A DNA stretch of 64,000 nt from Candidatus Sodalis pierantonius str. SOPE (GCF_000517405.1 NZ_CP006568.1:4216001-4280000), one strand, 5' to 3'. Counted from the first letter of the stretch, positions 39,197 to 49,234 are shown. The notes: generated by a model not told the origin, from the letters alone. A program made the numbers and translations.

Positions 39197-40250
39197 GGCT
39201 TTGTTGAATAAATCGAACTTTTAGGTGACTGGCGGCTCTGATCACTACATTCGTTTCAACATCAGGTCCCCATGGCAAAGCAAAAGTTTAAAATTACCAA
39301 CTGGCCCGCATATAACAATGCGCTCAGGCAGCGGGGGGACCTGACAGTATGGCTTGATGAGCCAGCCATTGCTGCATGGACTGAGAGTACACCACCTGAA
39401 CATCGTGGCCGACCGCTTCACTACACCGATATGGCCATTACCACGGTTCTGATGATAAAGCGCGTGTTTAACCTTTCGCTCCGGGCGTTACAGGGTTTCG
39501 TTGACTCGATTTTTAAACTGATGGGGCTGTCGCTGCGCTGCCCAGATTACTCTCTGGTCAGCCGGCGAGCAAAAACCGTCGACATCAGCATAAAAACGCC
39601 AACCCGCGGCGAAATCTCACATCTGGTCATCGATGGCACCGGCCTGAAAGTCTTCGGCGAAGGCGAATGGAAAGTCAGGCAGCATGGGGCTGAGAGGCGC
39701 AGAGTATGGCGCAAGCTTCATCTGGCAGTAGATAGCGTGACACATGAAATTATCTGTGCCGATTTATCGCTAAGCGGTACGACAGATGCGCAGGCGCTGC
39801 CCGGGCTGATTAACCAAACCCACCGGAAAATCAGGGAAGCGTCGGCTGACAGTGCTTACGATACGCGTTACTGTCATGATGCTCTGCTGAGGAAAAAAAT
39901 AAAGCCGCTTATCCCACCGCGAAGTGGTGCGCAATATTGGCCAGCTCGATACCATGAGCGTAACCATGCGGTGGCAAATCAGCATCTGAGCGGCAATAAC
40001 GATACCTGGAAAAAGAAAGTAGGTTATCACCGGCGTTCACTGGCTGAAACGGCCATGTTCCGGTTTAAAACACTTCTGGGTGGTCATCTGAGTCTGCATG
40101 ACTATGACGCGCAGGTAGGTGAGGCAATGGCAATGGTTAAAGCACTTAACCGGATCACACTGTTAGGAATGCCAAACAGCGTCCGCATCATGTAACAATC
40201 GCCCTGATAGGAAGGAAGTCGTCACAAATTTCGGATTTATTCAACAAAGC
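39197..40250 (+). mobile_element. IS903-type element, copy A (IS5 family), complete
   Basis: Terminal inverted repeat GGCTTTGTTGAATAAATC starts at 39197; the right end (40231-40250) is its complement, except that the outermost base does not match. About 1054 bp, the expected IS903 size. Flanking 9-mers (CTCTGATTG left, GCCGCGACG right) differ, so no target duplication is left: the flanks were not originally adjacent. It separates the binding-protein gene from a DeoC fragment. Confidence 0.92.
39272..40195 (+). CDS. IS903-type transposase, copy A (intact)
   Basis: 307-residue DDE transposase starting MAKQKFKITNWPAYNNALRQRGDLTVWLDE and ending LGMPNSVRIM, the full length for IS903. DDE context is seen in HLVIDGTGLKVFGEGEW (first Asp), ADSAYDTRYCHDALL (second Asp) and the YHRRSLAETAMFRFKTLLG segment holding the catalytic Glu with the YREK-like signature. 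No stop or frameshift: this copy can supply transposase for the defective copies B-D. Confidence 0.95.
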   Translation: MAKQKFKITNWPAYNNALRQRGDLTVWLDEPAIAAWTESTPPEHRGRPLHYTDMAITTVLMIKRVFNLSLRALQGFVDSIFKLMGLSLRCPDYSLVSRRAKTVDISIKTPTRGEISHLVIDGTGLKVFGEGEWKVRQHGAERRRVWRKLHLAVDSVTHEIICADLSLSGTTDAQALPGLINQTHRKIREASADSAYDTRYCHDALLRKKIKPLIPPRSGAQYWPARYHERNHAVANQHLSGNNDTWKKKVGYHRRSLAETAMFRFKTLLGGHLSLHDYDAQVGEAMAMVKALNRITLLGMPNSVRIM

Positions 40251-40427
40251 GCCGCGACGGTAGAAGATGTACGACTTCTCAAAGCGAATATTCAAGCGCC
40301 TTATCGGGTAAAAGTTTCCGGTAAAGTCAATACGCTGGCTAAGATGAAAGAAATGTTTGTCGCCGGCGCCGAACTGCTGGGAACCAGTTCCGGACCGGAG
40401 CTGGTCGGCGATATTAACGCTTACTGA
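40251..40427 (+). pseudogene. deoxyribose-phosphate aldolase-like gene, 3' fragment
   Basis: 58 codons directly after the IS end: AATVEDVRLLKANIQAPYRVKVSGKVNTLAKMKEMFVAGAELLGTSSGPELVGDINAY. The KV.SGKVNTL...AGAELLGTSSG pattern is the C-terminal phosphate-binding end of DeoC-type aldolases. The rest of the gene was lost with the IS-associated deletion. It would have been the first enzyme of the sugar cluster that follows. Confidence 0.75.
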
Positions 40428-40504
40428 CCGGCGTGCGCCGTCGGCACGCACCGGCGGCGCTGCGCAAGCCATGACAACGAGCACTACAGTTAACGGAGCA
40501 GGTG

Positions 40505-41443
40505 ATGAGTGTATTTATTCTCGGTAGCTACGCGAAAGCGCTAGTGATGACCACCGACCGTATTCCCCTCGCCGGAGAAACGCTGATTGGCGAGGATTTC
40601 CGTCAGACCTGGGGCGGAAAAGGGTCCGACATGGCCGTGCAGGCGGCCCGTCTGGGGGCCGAGGTCGCCTACAGCGGTGTAGTGGGCGACGATGCGTTTG
40701 GGCAGAAATTCATTACCCTGATGCTGCAGGAGGGCGTCGATATCACGGCGCTGACCGTAACCACCGCGCTGCCGACCGGCGCGGGGCTTATCATCAAAGA
40801 TCGCCAAGCGCGGAATGTCATTGTCGTAGATATGGGCGCCAACCGGTTATTTACCCCGGCCCTGGTTGACCAGACGCTGACGCACATCAAAGGCAGCCGG
40901 GTGGTTTTGGCACAATTGGAAATTCCGCTGGAAACGGCGCTATACGGCCTGCGTCAGGCCAAGAAACTCGGCAAAACCACCGTGCTTAATCCGGCGCCCG
41001 CCCGCGACTTGCGCGGTATTGATCTTAGCGTCATTGACTATTTGACGCCCAATGAAACGGAAGCCCGCGTCGCGCTGGGCCTCGCCCCCGACGATGGGCG
41101 CAGCAACCGGGAAATCGCCGATATGTTACTCGCTACCGGCTGCTGCTATGTCGTCATGACGCTCGGGGAGGCCGGCTCCGCCGTGTTCAGCCGCGATCGG
41201 ATGTGTACGGTTCCACCCTGTCCGGTGGCTGTCGTCGACAGCAACGGAGCGGGAGACAGTTTCAACGCGGCGCTGGCTGTTGCCCTGGATGAAGGCCAGC
41301 CTATCGCAAACGCCGTACTGTTTGCCAACGCCACGGCGGCCCTTTGCTGCACCGACTGGGAAACCGTACCCTCCTATTGCGACCGCAGTGAGGTCGACGC
41401 TTTTATGCAAACCCTGTCCGCCGCGGAGGTAATGCTCTCATGA
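40505..41443 (+). CDS. PfkB-family carbohydrate kinase (ribokinase-like)
   Basis: 312 residues. PfkB signatures: WGGKGSDMAVQAARLGAEV (N-terminal) and VVDSNGAGDSFNAALAVAL (C-terminal, catalytic Asp in GAGD). Other ribokinase blocks are GVVGDDAFGQ and NPAPARDL. ATG 40505 is preferred over GTG 40502. Paired with RbsD downstream (overlap ATGA), so ribose or a related aldose is the likely substrate. Intact. Confidence 0.85.
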   Translation: MSVFILGSYAKALVMTTDRIPLAGETLIGEDFRQTWGGKGSDMAVQAARLGAEVAYSGVVGDDAFGQKFITLMLQEGVDITALTVTTALPTGAGLIIKDRQARNVIVVDMGANRLFTPALVDQTLTHIKGSRVVLAQLEIPLETALYGLRQAKKLGKTTVLNPAPARDLRGIDLSVIDYLTPNETEARVALGLAPDDGRSNREIADMLLATGCCYVVMTLGEAGSAVFSRDRMCTVPPCPVAVVDSNGAGDSFNAALAVALDEGQPIANAVLFANATAALCCTDWETVPSYCDRSEVDAFMQTLSAAEVMLS

Positions 41444-41940
41444 GACCCGATAGAATCTTGCATCCAGAACTCGCTGGCGCGCTGGCAACTCTGGGCCATA
41501 CCGACATTGTGCTGGTCACTGACGCCGGTTTCCCTATCCCGCCGCAGGCAAAGCGTATTGATTTGGGTTTTTGGCTCGGCACCATCGATGTGCTGTCGAT
41601 CCTGCGCGTACTGCGCCAGGAGATTTTCGTCGAAGAGGTTCGCTTTGCGAGCGAGGTACGCGACTGCCATCCGCAGCTTTATCAGACGCTACAGGAATTG
41701 TACACCGGTTCAGGCGCCGAGTTCCGCACCGCCAGCCACGAAACGCTTTGCCGCGACATCGCTTATGAGGCCAAAGTTATCATCCATTCCGGATCTTTCA
41801 ATCCTTGGGCCAACGTCGCTCTGGTTGCCAGCACCGATCCCTTTGCCTGGTTCACCGACGTTTCCGGCGTACCCCCCCTGCCGGCCTACATCGCAAGACG
41901 CCAGCGCATTCACGATAACGTTGTACCGATACTCAACTGA
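41440..41940 (+). CDS. RbsD/FucU family sugar mutarotase
   Basis: 166 residues, somewhat longer than RbsD (about 139). It has the family core LGHTDIVLVTDAGFPIPPQAKRIDLGF (catalytic His/Asp) and the C-terminal VIIHSGSFNPWANVALVAS. Converts pyranose forms of ribose or fucose for the kinase. Overlaps the kinase gene by four bases. The extra C-terminal 25 residues are unusual. Intact. Confidence 0.85.
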   Translation: MRPDRILHPELAGALATLGHTDIVLVTDAGFPIPPQAKRIDLGFWLGTIDVLSILRVLRQEIFVEEVRFASEVRDCHPQLYQTLQELYTGSGAEFRTASHETLCRDIAYEAKVIIHSGSFNPWANVALVASTDPFAWFTDVSGVPPLPAYIARRQRIHDNVVPILN

Positions 41941-41952
41941 CAAGGAAATACA

Positions 41953-42840
41953 ATGAAAGCAGCCGTAGTAAGTCAACGTCATGTCGGCAAAGTCGAGATC
42001 AAAAACATCGCCCTGCGGCCGCTAAAAGCCGGCTAAGCCTTAGTCGATGTGGAGTACTGCAGCGTTTGCCATACCGATCTGCACGTCGTGAAGGGCGACT
42101 TTGGCCCGGCGCCCGGCCGTGTGCTGGGCCATGAAGGCATCGGTATCGTGCGCGCCGTCGCCAATGATGTAACCTGCCTGCGTATTGGCGATCGCGTCAG
42201 CATCGCCTGGTTTTATGCCGGTTGCGGCGTCTGCGAATACTGCGTCAGCGGCCGGGAAACCTTCTGCCGTGAAGTCAAAAACGCCGGTTACAGCGTCGAC
42301 GGCACCATGGCGGAACAATGTATCATCAAAGCCGATTACGCGGTGAAAGTGCCTGATGGTTTGGATCCGGTCATCGCCAGCAGCATTACCTGCGCCGGCG
42401 TGACCACCTACAAGGCCATTAAGGTTTCTGGCGTGCGTCCCGGGCAGTGGATAGCCATTTGGGGCGCGGGAGGACTCAGCAATCAGGCGGTGCAATTCGC
42501 GCGCGCGGCTTTCCATCAGGCCGTCAACAGCGTGCGGGCGGGCGGCAAAGTCGTGTGTCTGGCGGTACCGGCCGGCAGTCTGGAATTGAGTATTGTGAAA
42601 ACGGTTCTCGACGGTATCGAGATCGCCGGCAGTCTGGTAGGTACCCGGCAGGATCTGGCGGAAGCCTTCGAGCATGCGCGGGCGGGCCGGGTGCGTTCCG
42701 TGGTGCGAACCCGTCGTCTGGATGAAATCAATACCATTTTCGACGAAATGGAAAACAGTACGATTCAGGGCCGGATGGTCATCGATTTACGCGCGGGACA
42801 GACCGTGACGGCATTGACGGCAGAGGAGCTGACATCATGA
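41953..42840 (+). pseudogene. zinc alcohol dehydrogenase (AdhP-like), nonsense and deletion
   Basis: MDR-family dehydrogenase. ATG 41953: MKAAVVSQRHVGKVEIKNIALRPLKAG, then TAA (42034-42036; E. coli AdhP has Glu, so GAA to TAA), then ALVDVEYCSVCHTDLHVVKGDFG, GHEGIGIV and the zinc-cluster cysteines (CGVCEYCVSGRETFC). After IAIWGAGGLSNQAVQFAR the sequence jumps to AAFHQAVNSVRAGGKVV: about 60 residues of the NAD-binding Rossmann fold are missing in frame. The tail (LVGTRQDLAEAFEHA) reaches 42840. Confidence 0.9.
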
Positions 42841-44009
42841 AAATCACGGGCTGGCGCACGCTGAATACGGTTCACCGCTGGCAGCGTCCCATTGGCGACG
42901 TCAATGGCACCCTCGACGCCGGCGTGACCGACGTGCCGGTGCTTATTTTGGAAACCGATCAGGGCGTGAGCGGGATTGGTCTTGGCGGTCACGCCGAATT
43001 CCCTCAGCTTTACCCGGCCCTTGACGGTCAGGATCCGCGCGCGGTTACGGCGCTTTACGATCGGATGCTGTCCTGGGTATTCAAAAGCGGCCATGCCGGC
43101 AGCGTGTTTGGCGCTATCGGCGCGGCAGACATGGCGCTTTGGGATTTGAAAGCCAAGCTGGCGGGCGAACCGCTGTGGCGTTTGCTGGGCGCGCGACGGC
43201 CTTTTGTCACCGGTTATGCTTCCGGCCTGGATTACCCTCTCTCCCTGGACGCGCTTGTCGCCCTACATGAGCGTTTTGCTGAACGTGGCTTTTGCGCCTT
43301 TAAACTGAAAGGGGGCTGGGATGTTGAGCAGGATATCGAACGCCTGCGCGCCGTCCGCGAAGTCTATCTGCCTAACGCCGCCTCGCCGGCCATGATGATC
43401 TATGTCAACGAATCGATGAACGCGAAACAGGCCATTCGCTATGTTCGCCGCCTGGAAGACACGTTGGACATCAGTTGGATAGAAGAGCCCGTGCGGCGCT
43501 GGGACGCGGCGGGCCATGCGCTGGTGCGCCAGCAAACGCGCTGCGCCGTCGCCATCGGCGAGAATTTGACCGGTATAGAGCAGTACCAGCCACTTCTTCG
43601 CGGGCAAGGCGTTGATGTTCTGCAAGCGGGAATGTGCTGGGGCATCACCCATTTCTTGCGCGTCGCCAACCTGGCGCACGCCTTCAGCTTACCGGTAAGC
43701 CCCGTTGGCTATAATGCCAATCCAGTCGCGCACGCGGCGGCCGCTATCCCGAATCATCTGAGCTGCGAAGTCCAGGATCTTGCTTTTCCGGAAGGGTTCC
43801 ACGTCGATCAGCGGATCGAAAACGGCGGCATCTTGCTGGGCGATACCCCCGGACTGGGCATTACGCTCGATAAGGCGCTGGAACAACAAGCCGGCGGCAA
43901 GCTGGACCACGCCGCAGGGGCCGCATGTGCGACCCGAACGGGCGGGTCTTGGCCTGTCGCTGCGCAAGGCGCGCAAACCTTGATGCTCAACCACAGGATA
44001 ACAACATGA
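42837..44009 (+). CDS. enolase-superfamily dehydratase/epimerase
   Basis: 390 residues of the mandelate racemase/muconate-lactonising (MR/MLE) group. N-terminal capping domain, then the barrel with FKLKGGWDVEQDIERLRAVREV (catalytic Lys), SWIEEPVRRWDAAGH (second metal Glu) and VAIGENLTGIEQY (third Glu). At the first metal ligand, usually DVN or DAN, the sequence reads MMIYVNESMN: Tyr in place of Asp. If alignment is right, this copy may be inactive despite an open frame. Overlaps the dehydrogenase gene upstream by four bases. Substrate unknown; aldonate dehydration would fit the cluster. Confidence 0.8.
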   Translation: MKITGWRTLNTVHRWQRPIGDVNGTLDAGVTDVPVLILETDQGVSGIGLGGHAEFPQLYPALDGQDPRAVTALYDRMLSWVFKSGHAGSVFGAIGAADMALWDLKAKLAGEPLWRLLGARRPFVTGYASGLDYPLSLDALVALHERFAERGFCAFKLKGGWDVEQDIERLRAVREVYLPNAASPAMMIYVNESMNAKQAIRYVRRLEDTLDISWIEEPVRRWDAAGHALVRQQTRCAVAIGENLTGIEQYQPLLRGQGVDVLQAGMCWGITHFLRVANLAHAFSLPVSPVGYNANPVAHAAAAIPNHLSCEVQDLAFPEGFHVDQRIENGGILLGDTPGLGITLDKALEQQAGGKLDHAAGAACATRTGGSWPVAAQGAQTLMLNHRITT

Positions 44010-44956
44010 AAATGGTAACGTTGGGAGGCACGGGAATTTAGGTTCCCCTGCTGGCGATGGGCGCCGCGTCACTTGGCAGCATCTATCACCCGGTTTCGCA
44101 ACGCCAGGCCGATGAAACGGTCGCGGCGGCGCTGGCTCACGGCGTCAATTATTTCGATGTTGCCCCCTATTATGGTTTAATCAAAGCGGAAACCGCACTG
44201 GGTATCGCACTACAAGGCGTAGTGCGACGCGACTATACGCTCGCCACCAAAGTGGGACGCTACGGCTACAGCCTATGGGACTTTTCCCGTGCGGCGACCC
44301 TGCAAAGCGTTGAGCAAAGCTTGGCGCGCCTGAAGGTCGACTATATCGACGTGATCCAATGCCACGATGTCGAATACGGCAATCAACATCAATTGCGGGA
44401 GGAAGCGTTACCCACGCTGCGCGAATTACGCGCCAGCGGCGTGGTGCGCCACATCGGTATCACCGGCTACCGGCTGGATCTGCTGGAGCGGCTGGCCGTT
44501 GACCAAAATGTCGATACTGTTATGGCCGATTGTACTTGGACGCTGCAAGATCGCCGGCTGGGCGCTGTCGCCCGCCGCCTACAACAGGCGGGCATCGGCG
44601 TATTGAACGCCTCACCGCTGTCGATGGGGCTGTTAACGCGAACGGGGGCGCCTGACTGGCGCCCGGCGCATCTGGATGTACAACATGTCTGTCACGCGGT
44701 ATCCGCTCTTTGCGATCGACAAGGGATCAATCTCGCCCAGGTCGCGTTGCAGTTCGCCCTGACGACGGCGGCGGAGCAGGGCATTGCCACCACCGTCATC
44801 GGCACCGCCAGCGCTGAAAATATGCTGGAAAACATACACTGGAGTGAACAACCGATGGATGCAGCGTTATTACGGGAAATCGAAGCCATCATGGCGCCAG
44901 TGCTGAATATCGGCTGGGACGTGCTCCCCGGCAACGGCGGCAAGACGCAAAAATGA
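44006..44956 (+). pseudogene. aldo/keto reductase (D-threo-aldose dehydrogenase-like), amber stop
   Basis: ATG 44006: MKMVTLGGTGI, TAG (44039-44041), then VPLLAMGAASLGSIYHPVSQ and on to 44956. AKR catalytic tetrad: Asp and Tyr in NYFDVAPYYGLIKAE, Lys in LATKVGRYG, His in VIQCHDVEYGNQH. The cofactor part GVLNASPLSMGLLTRTGAPDW resembles D-threo-aldose and L-galactose dehydrogenases. The codon at TAG is often Glu or Gln in the family. Only one lesion; overlaps the preceding gene by four bases. Confidence 0.85.
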
Positions 44957-45166
44957 ACTAGCCCGGCGATCTTCGTTCCCCGCGTAAAGAACGGACAGCG
45001 CCCTTATGACGCACTCGCGACGCCCAGGGCGCCTGGGGCAGTTGGGTCTGCCCTCTGCCCCCAGCGTTTGCAGCGCTAGCGCCAGGAACAAGAGCTCTTC
45101 ATAACGAAGCGGGATGTCGTTTATTTCAACCTACCCTACTGCATTACAATAATAGAGGAAATAAGC

Positions 45167-46261
45167 ATGTCTGATAACAGTAATACCCTATACCCGGCAA
45201 ACCCGACGGGAGATGACAGCGCGAGCCACGTCGATCATGTCCTGACCGTCACCGGCGGCAAAAAAAGCCTGTTGCTGGCGTCGTTGTTTACCAATTTCTT
45301 TGTCTTATTGGCGCTCTATTGCGGTGTCATTTCCGTTTTATTGCCCAACCACATCGCGCAAATCGACCCGGCGAATAAAGCCAACAACCTGGCGATCGTC
45401 ATGACCTCCGCGCTGCTGTTCACCATTTTCGCGCAGCCGATTGCCGGCGCGCTTTCCGACCGTTGCCGTTCTACCTGGGGCCGCCGTTCGCCGTGGATCG
45501 TCGGCGGAGCGTTGATCGGCGGTCTGGCCATATTCGGTATTTCCATGATGACGACCGTAGCAGGGATTGCCGTATTCTGGTTGATGGCGGCGGTGTCGCT
45601 CAACTGTATGAATGGTCCGTTAGCCACGGTGGTGGCCGATCGTTTTCTACCTGAAAACCGCGGTATCGCTTCAGGTTTTGTGGGGGCTGGCTCCACGGCC
45701 GGCGGCACCGTCGGCATTATCGTCGCCGGCTATCTCGCCTAGAACTTACAGCTCGGTTACCTGGTCTTCGGACTGGCTATCGCCGCCTGCTGCCTGGCTT
45801 TCGTACTGTTAAATCGCGAACCCTCCACCCGGTCGCTGGCGATGGAGCCGTTTAAATGGGGCCGTTTTTTCAAAAACTTTTGGGTAAGCCCGCGCCAGTA
45901 TCCCGATTTTGGCTGGGCCTTCTTCGGACGTTCCGCCATGTTCCTAGGCTACCAAGGCGTGGTGACCTACCAATTGTATATTTTGCAGGACTATATCGGC
46001 TTGAGCGTTGCGCAATCCAATCATGCCATCGGGACCATCTCTGTTATCACTCTCGCCACGCTGCTGTTCTTCGGTCTGGTTTCAGGCTATTTATCGGACA
46101 AACTTCAGCGACGGAAAATATTTGTCTTTACCTCCAGCGTATTAATGGCCATCGGACTGATAATCCCGCTCTTTATGCCTACGCTTACGGGAATGTATCT
46201 GTATGCGGCGGTTCTGGGCCTCGGTTATGGCGCCTTCACATCCATTGATATGGCGTTAATG
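45167..46261 (+). pseudogene. MFS sugar transporter, amber stop and IS truncation
   Basis: ATG 45167: a hydrophobic transporter with LLLASLFTNFFVLLALYCGVISVLLP and the MFS motif GALSDRCRSTWGRRSPWIVGGAL. TAG at 45740-45742 follows VGIIVAGYLA; the same frame then continues NLQLGYLVFGLAIAACCLAF through LSDKLQRRKIFVFTSSV (second-half motif) to MALMG, where IS903-type copy B begins at 46262. The final membrane segments are lost. Probably the importer for the sugar cluster. The 210 bp upstream (44957-45166) hold no gene. Confidence 0.85.
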
Positions 46262-47152
46262 GGCTTTGTTGAATAAATCGAACTTTTAGGTGACTGGCGG
46301 CTCTGATCACTACATTCGTTTCAACATCAGGTCCCCATGGCAAAGCAAAAGTTTAAAATCACCCACTGGCCCGCATACAACAATGCGCTCAGGCAGCGGG
46401 GGGACCTGACAGTATGGCTTGATGAGTCAGCCATTGCTGCATGGACTGAGAGTACGCCACCTGAACATCGTGGCCGGCCGCTTCACTACACCGATATGGC
46501 CATTGCCACGGTTCTGATGATAAAGCGCGTGTTTAACCTTTTGCTCCGGGCGTTACAGGGTTTCGTTGACGCGATTTTTAAACTGATGGGGCTGTCGCTG
46601 CGCTGCCCAGATTACTCTCTGGTCAGCCGGCGAGCAAAAACCGTCGACATCAGCATAAAAACGCCAACCCGCGGCGAAATCTCACACCTGGTCATCGATG
46701 GCACCGGCCTGAAAATCTTCGGCGAAGGCGAATGGAAAGTCAGGTAGCATGGGGCTGAGAGGTGCAGAGTATGGCGCAAGCTTCATCTGGCAGTAGATAG
46801 CGCGACACATGAAATTATCTGTGCCGATTTATCGCTAAGCGGTACGACAGATGCGCAGGCGCTGCCCGGGCTGATTAACCAAACGCACCGGAAAATCAGG
46901 GAAGCGTCGGCTGACAGTGCTTACGATACGCGTTACTGTCATGATGCTCTGCTGAGGAAAAAAATAAAGCCGCTTATCCCACCGCGAAGTGGTGCGCAAT
47001 ATTGGCCAGCTCGATACCATGAGCGTAACCATGCGGTGGCAAATCAGCATCTGAGCGGCAATAACGATACCTGGAAAAAGAAAGTAGGTTATCACCGGCG
47101 TTCACTGGCTGAAACGGCCATGTTCCGGTTTAAAACACTTCTGGGTGGTCAT
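46262..47152 (+). mobile_element. IS903-type element, copy B, 5' part
   Basis: Starts with GGCTTTGTTGAATAAATC and the transposase frame at 46337 (MAKQKFKITHWPAYNNAL). TAG at 46745-46747 in place of the Gln codon of KVRQHGAERR. The element breaks off at about 47152 (in LLGGH) and is joined to an IS256 fragment. Base differences (GTGCAGAG, DAIFK, KIFGEG) are shared with copy D and not with copies A and C. Confidence 0.92.
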
Positions 47153-47611
47153 CCTGCGGTTCGTCTCCTGGAAGGACTACAAGGCCGTCACCCGCGACCT
47201 GAAAGCTATCTATCAGGCCCCTACGGAAGAAGCCGGCTTGCAGGCGCTGGAAGCGTTCTCCAGTGCCTGGGACATCCGCTACCCGCAAATAAGTCGAAGC
47301 TGGCAGGCAAACTGGGCCAATCTGGCCACGTTCTTTGCCTACCCAACGGACATCCGCAAGGTGATCTACACGACCAACGCCATCGAGTCGTTAAACAGCG
47401 TGATCCGGCATGCCATCAAAAAGCGCAAGGTGTTCCCGACCGACGACGCAGTGAAAAAGGTGGTGTGGCTGGGGCGATACAGGCGGCCTCACAGAAATGG
47501 ACAATGCCTTTGAGGGACTGGCGCATGGCAATGAGCCGCTTTATTATCGAGTTCGGTGACCGCCTGGACGGTCACTTCTGAGAAAAGGCATTTACACAGA
47601 ATCGTGTACAG
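47153..47611 (+). mobile_element. IS256-type element, 3' fragment
   Basis: From CCTGCGGTTCGTCTCCTGG to the terminal repeat ending CAGGGTC, nearly identical to 52791-53252 of the complete copy. It encodes the C-terminal transposase part (ATTDLKAIYQAPTEE-like; IYTTNAIESLNSVIRHAIKKR) with two extra G near 47473 that shift the frame. Both edges abut IS903-type sequence. Confidence 0.92.
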
Positions 47612-48571
47612 GGTCCGGTTAAGTGCTTTAACCATTGCCATTGCCTCACCTACCTGCGCGTCATAGTCATGCAGACTCAGATGACCACCCAGAAGTGTTT
47701 TAAACCGGAACATGGCCGTTTCAGCCAGTGAACGCCGGTGATAACCTACTTTCTTTTTCCAGGTATCGTTATTGCCGCTCAGATGCTGATTTGCCACCGC
47801 ATGGTTACGCTCATAGTATCGAGCTGGCCAATATTGCGCACCACTTCGCGGTGGGATAAGCGGCTTTATTTTTTTCCTCAGCAGAGCATCATGACAGTAA
47901 CGCGTATCGTAAGCACTGTCAGCCGACGCTTCCCTGATTTTCCGGTGGGTTTGGTTAATCAGCCCGGGCAGCGCCTGCGCATCTGTCGTACCGCTTAGCG
48001 ATAAATCGGCACAGATAATTTCATGTGTCACGCTATCTACTGCCAGATGAAGCTTGCGCCATACTCTGCGCCTCTCAGCCCCATGCTGCCTGACTTTCCA
48101 TTCGCCTTCGCCGAAGACTTTCAGGCCGGTGCCATCGATGACCAGGTGTGAGATTTCGCCGCGGGTTGGCGTTTTTATGCTGATGTCGACGGTTTTTGCT
48201 CGCCGGCTGACCAGAGAGTAATCTGGGCAGCGCAGTGACAGCCCCATCAGTTTAAAAATTGAGTCAACGAAACCCTGTAACGCCCGGAGCGAAAGGTTAA
48301 ACACGCGCTTTATCATCAGAACCGTGGTAATGGCCATATCAGTGTAGTGAAGCGGCCGGCCACGATGTTCAGGTGGTGTACTCTCAGTCCATGCAGCAAT
48401 GGCTGACTCATCAAGCCATACTGTCAGGTCCCCCCGCTGCCTGAGCGCATTGTTGTATGCGGGCCAGTTGGTAATTTTAAACTTTTGCTTTGCCATGGGG
48501 ACCTGATGTTGAAACGAATGTAGTGATCAGAGCCGCCAGTCACCTAAAAGTTCGATTTATTCAACAAAGCC
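47612..48571 (-). mobile_element. IS903-type element, copy C, 3' end truncated
   Basis: Minus orientation, 5' terminal repeat ending at 48571, transposase from 48496. The transposase is open but its last 13 residues (ITLLGMPNSVRIM in copy A) are lost at the junction with the IS256 fragment; the frame instead runs into antisense IS256 sequence to 47489, giving a 335-codon chimera. Sequence class is like copy A. Confidence 0.92.
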
Positions 48572-49234
48572 ATGCGGACGCTGTTTGGCATTCCTAACAG
48601 CGTGATCCGGTTAAGCGCTTTGACCATTGCCATAGCCTCACCTACCTGCGCGTCATAGTCATGCAGACTCAGATGACCACCCAGAAGTGTTTTAAACCGG
48701 AGCATGGCCGTTTCAGCCAGTGAACGCCGGTGATAACCTACTTTCTTTTTCCAGGTATCGTTATTGCCGCTCAGATGCTGATTTGCCACCGCATGGTTAC
48801 GCTCATGGTATCGAGCTGGCCAATATTGCGCACCACTTCGCGGTGGGATAAGCGGCTTTATTTTTTTCCTCAGCAGAGCATCATGACAGTAACGCGTATC
48901 GTAAGCACTGTCAGCCGACGCTTCCCTGATTTTCCGGTGCGTTTGGTTAATCAGCCCGGGCAGCGCCTGCGCATCTGTCGTACCGCTTAGCGATAAATCG
49001 GCACAGATAATTTCATGTGTCGCGCTATCTACTGCCAGATGAAGCTTGCGCCATACTCTGCACCTCTCAGCCCCATGCTACCTGACTTTCCATTCGCCTT
49101 CGCCGAAGATTTTCAGGCCGGTGCCATCGATGACCAGGTGTGAGATTTCGCCGCGGGTTGGCGTTTTTATGCTGATGTCGACGGTTTTTGCTCGCCGGCT
49201 GACCAGAGAGTAATCTGGGCAGCGCAGCGACAGC
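48572..49234 (-). mobile_element. IS903-type element, copy D, 3' part (interrupted by IS21)
   Basis: Minus orientation. Begins at the last transposase codons (NSVR), directly against the 5' end of copy C, and continues upstream to 49234, where the IS21-type element is inserted. TAG at 49078-49080 (minus strand) is the same Gln-to-amber change as in copy B. The remainder of D lies at 51813-51937. Confidence 0.92.

Noticed and set aside
47489..48496. 335-residue novel protein
   Set aside because: It is the IS903-type transposase of copy C running into antisense IS256 sequence; a chimera of IS junctions.
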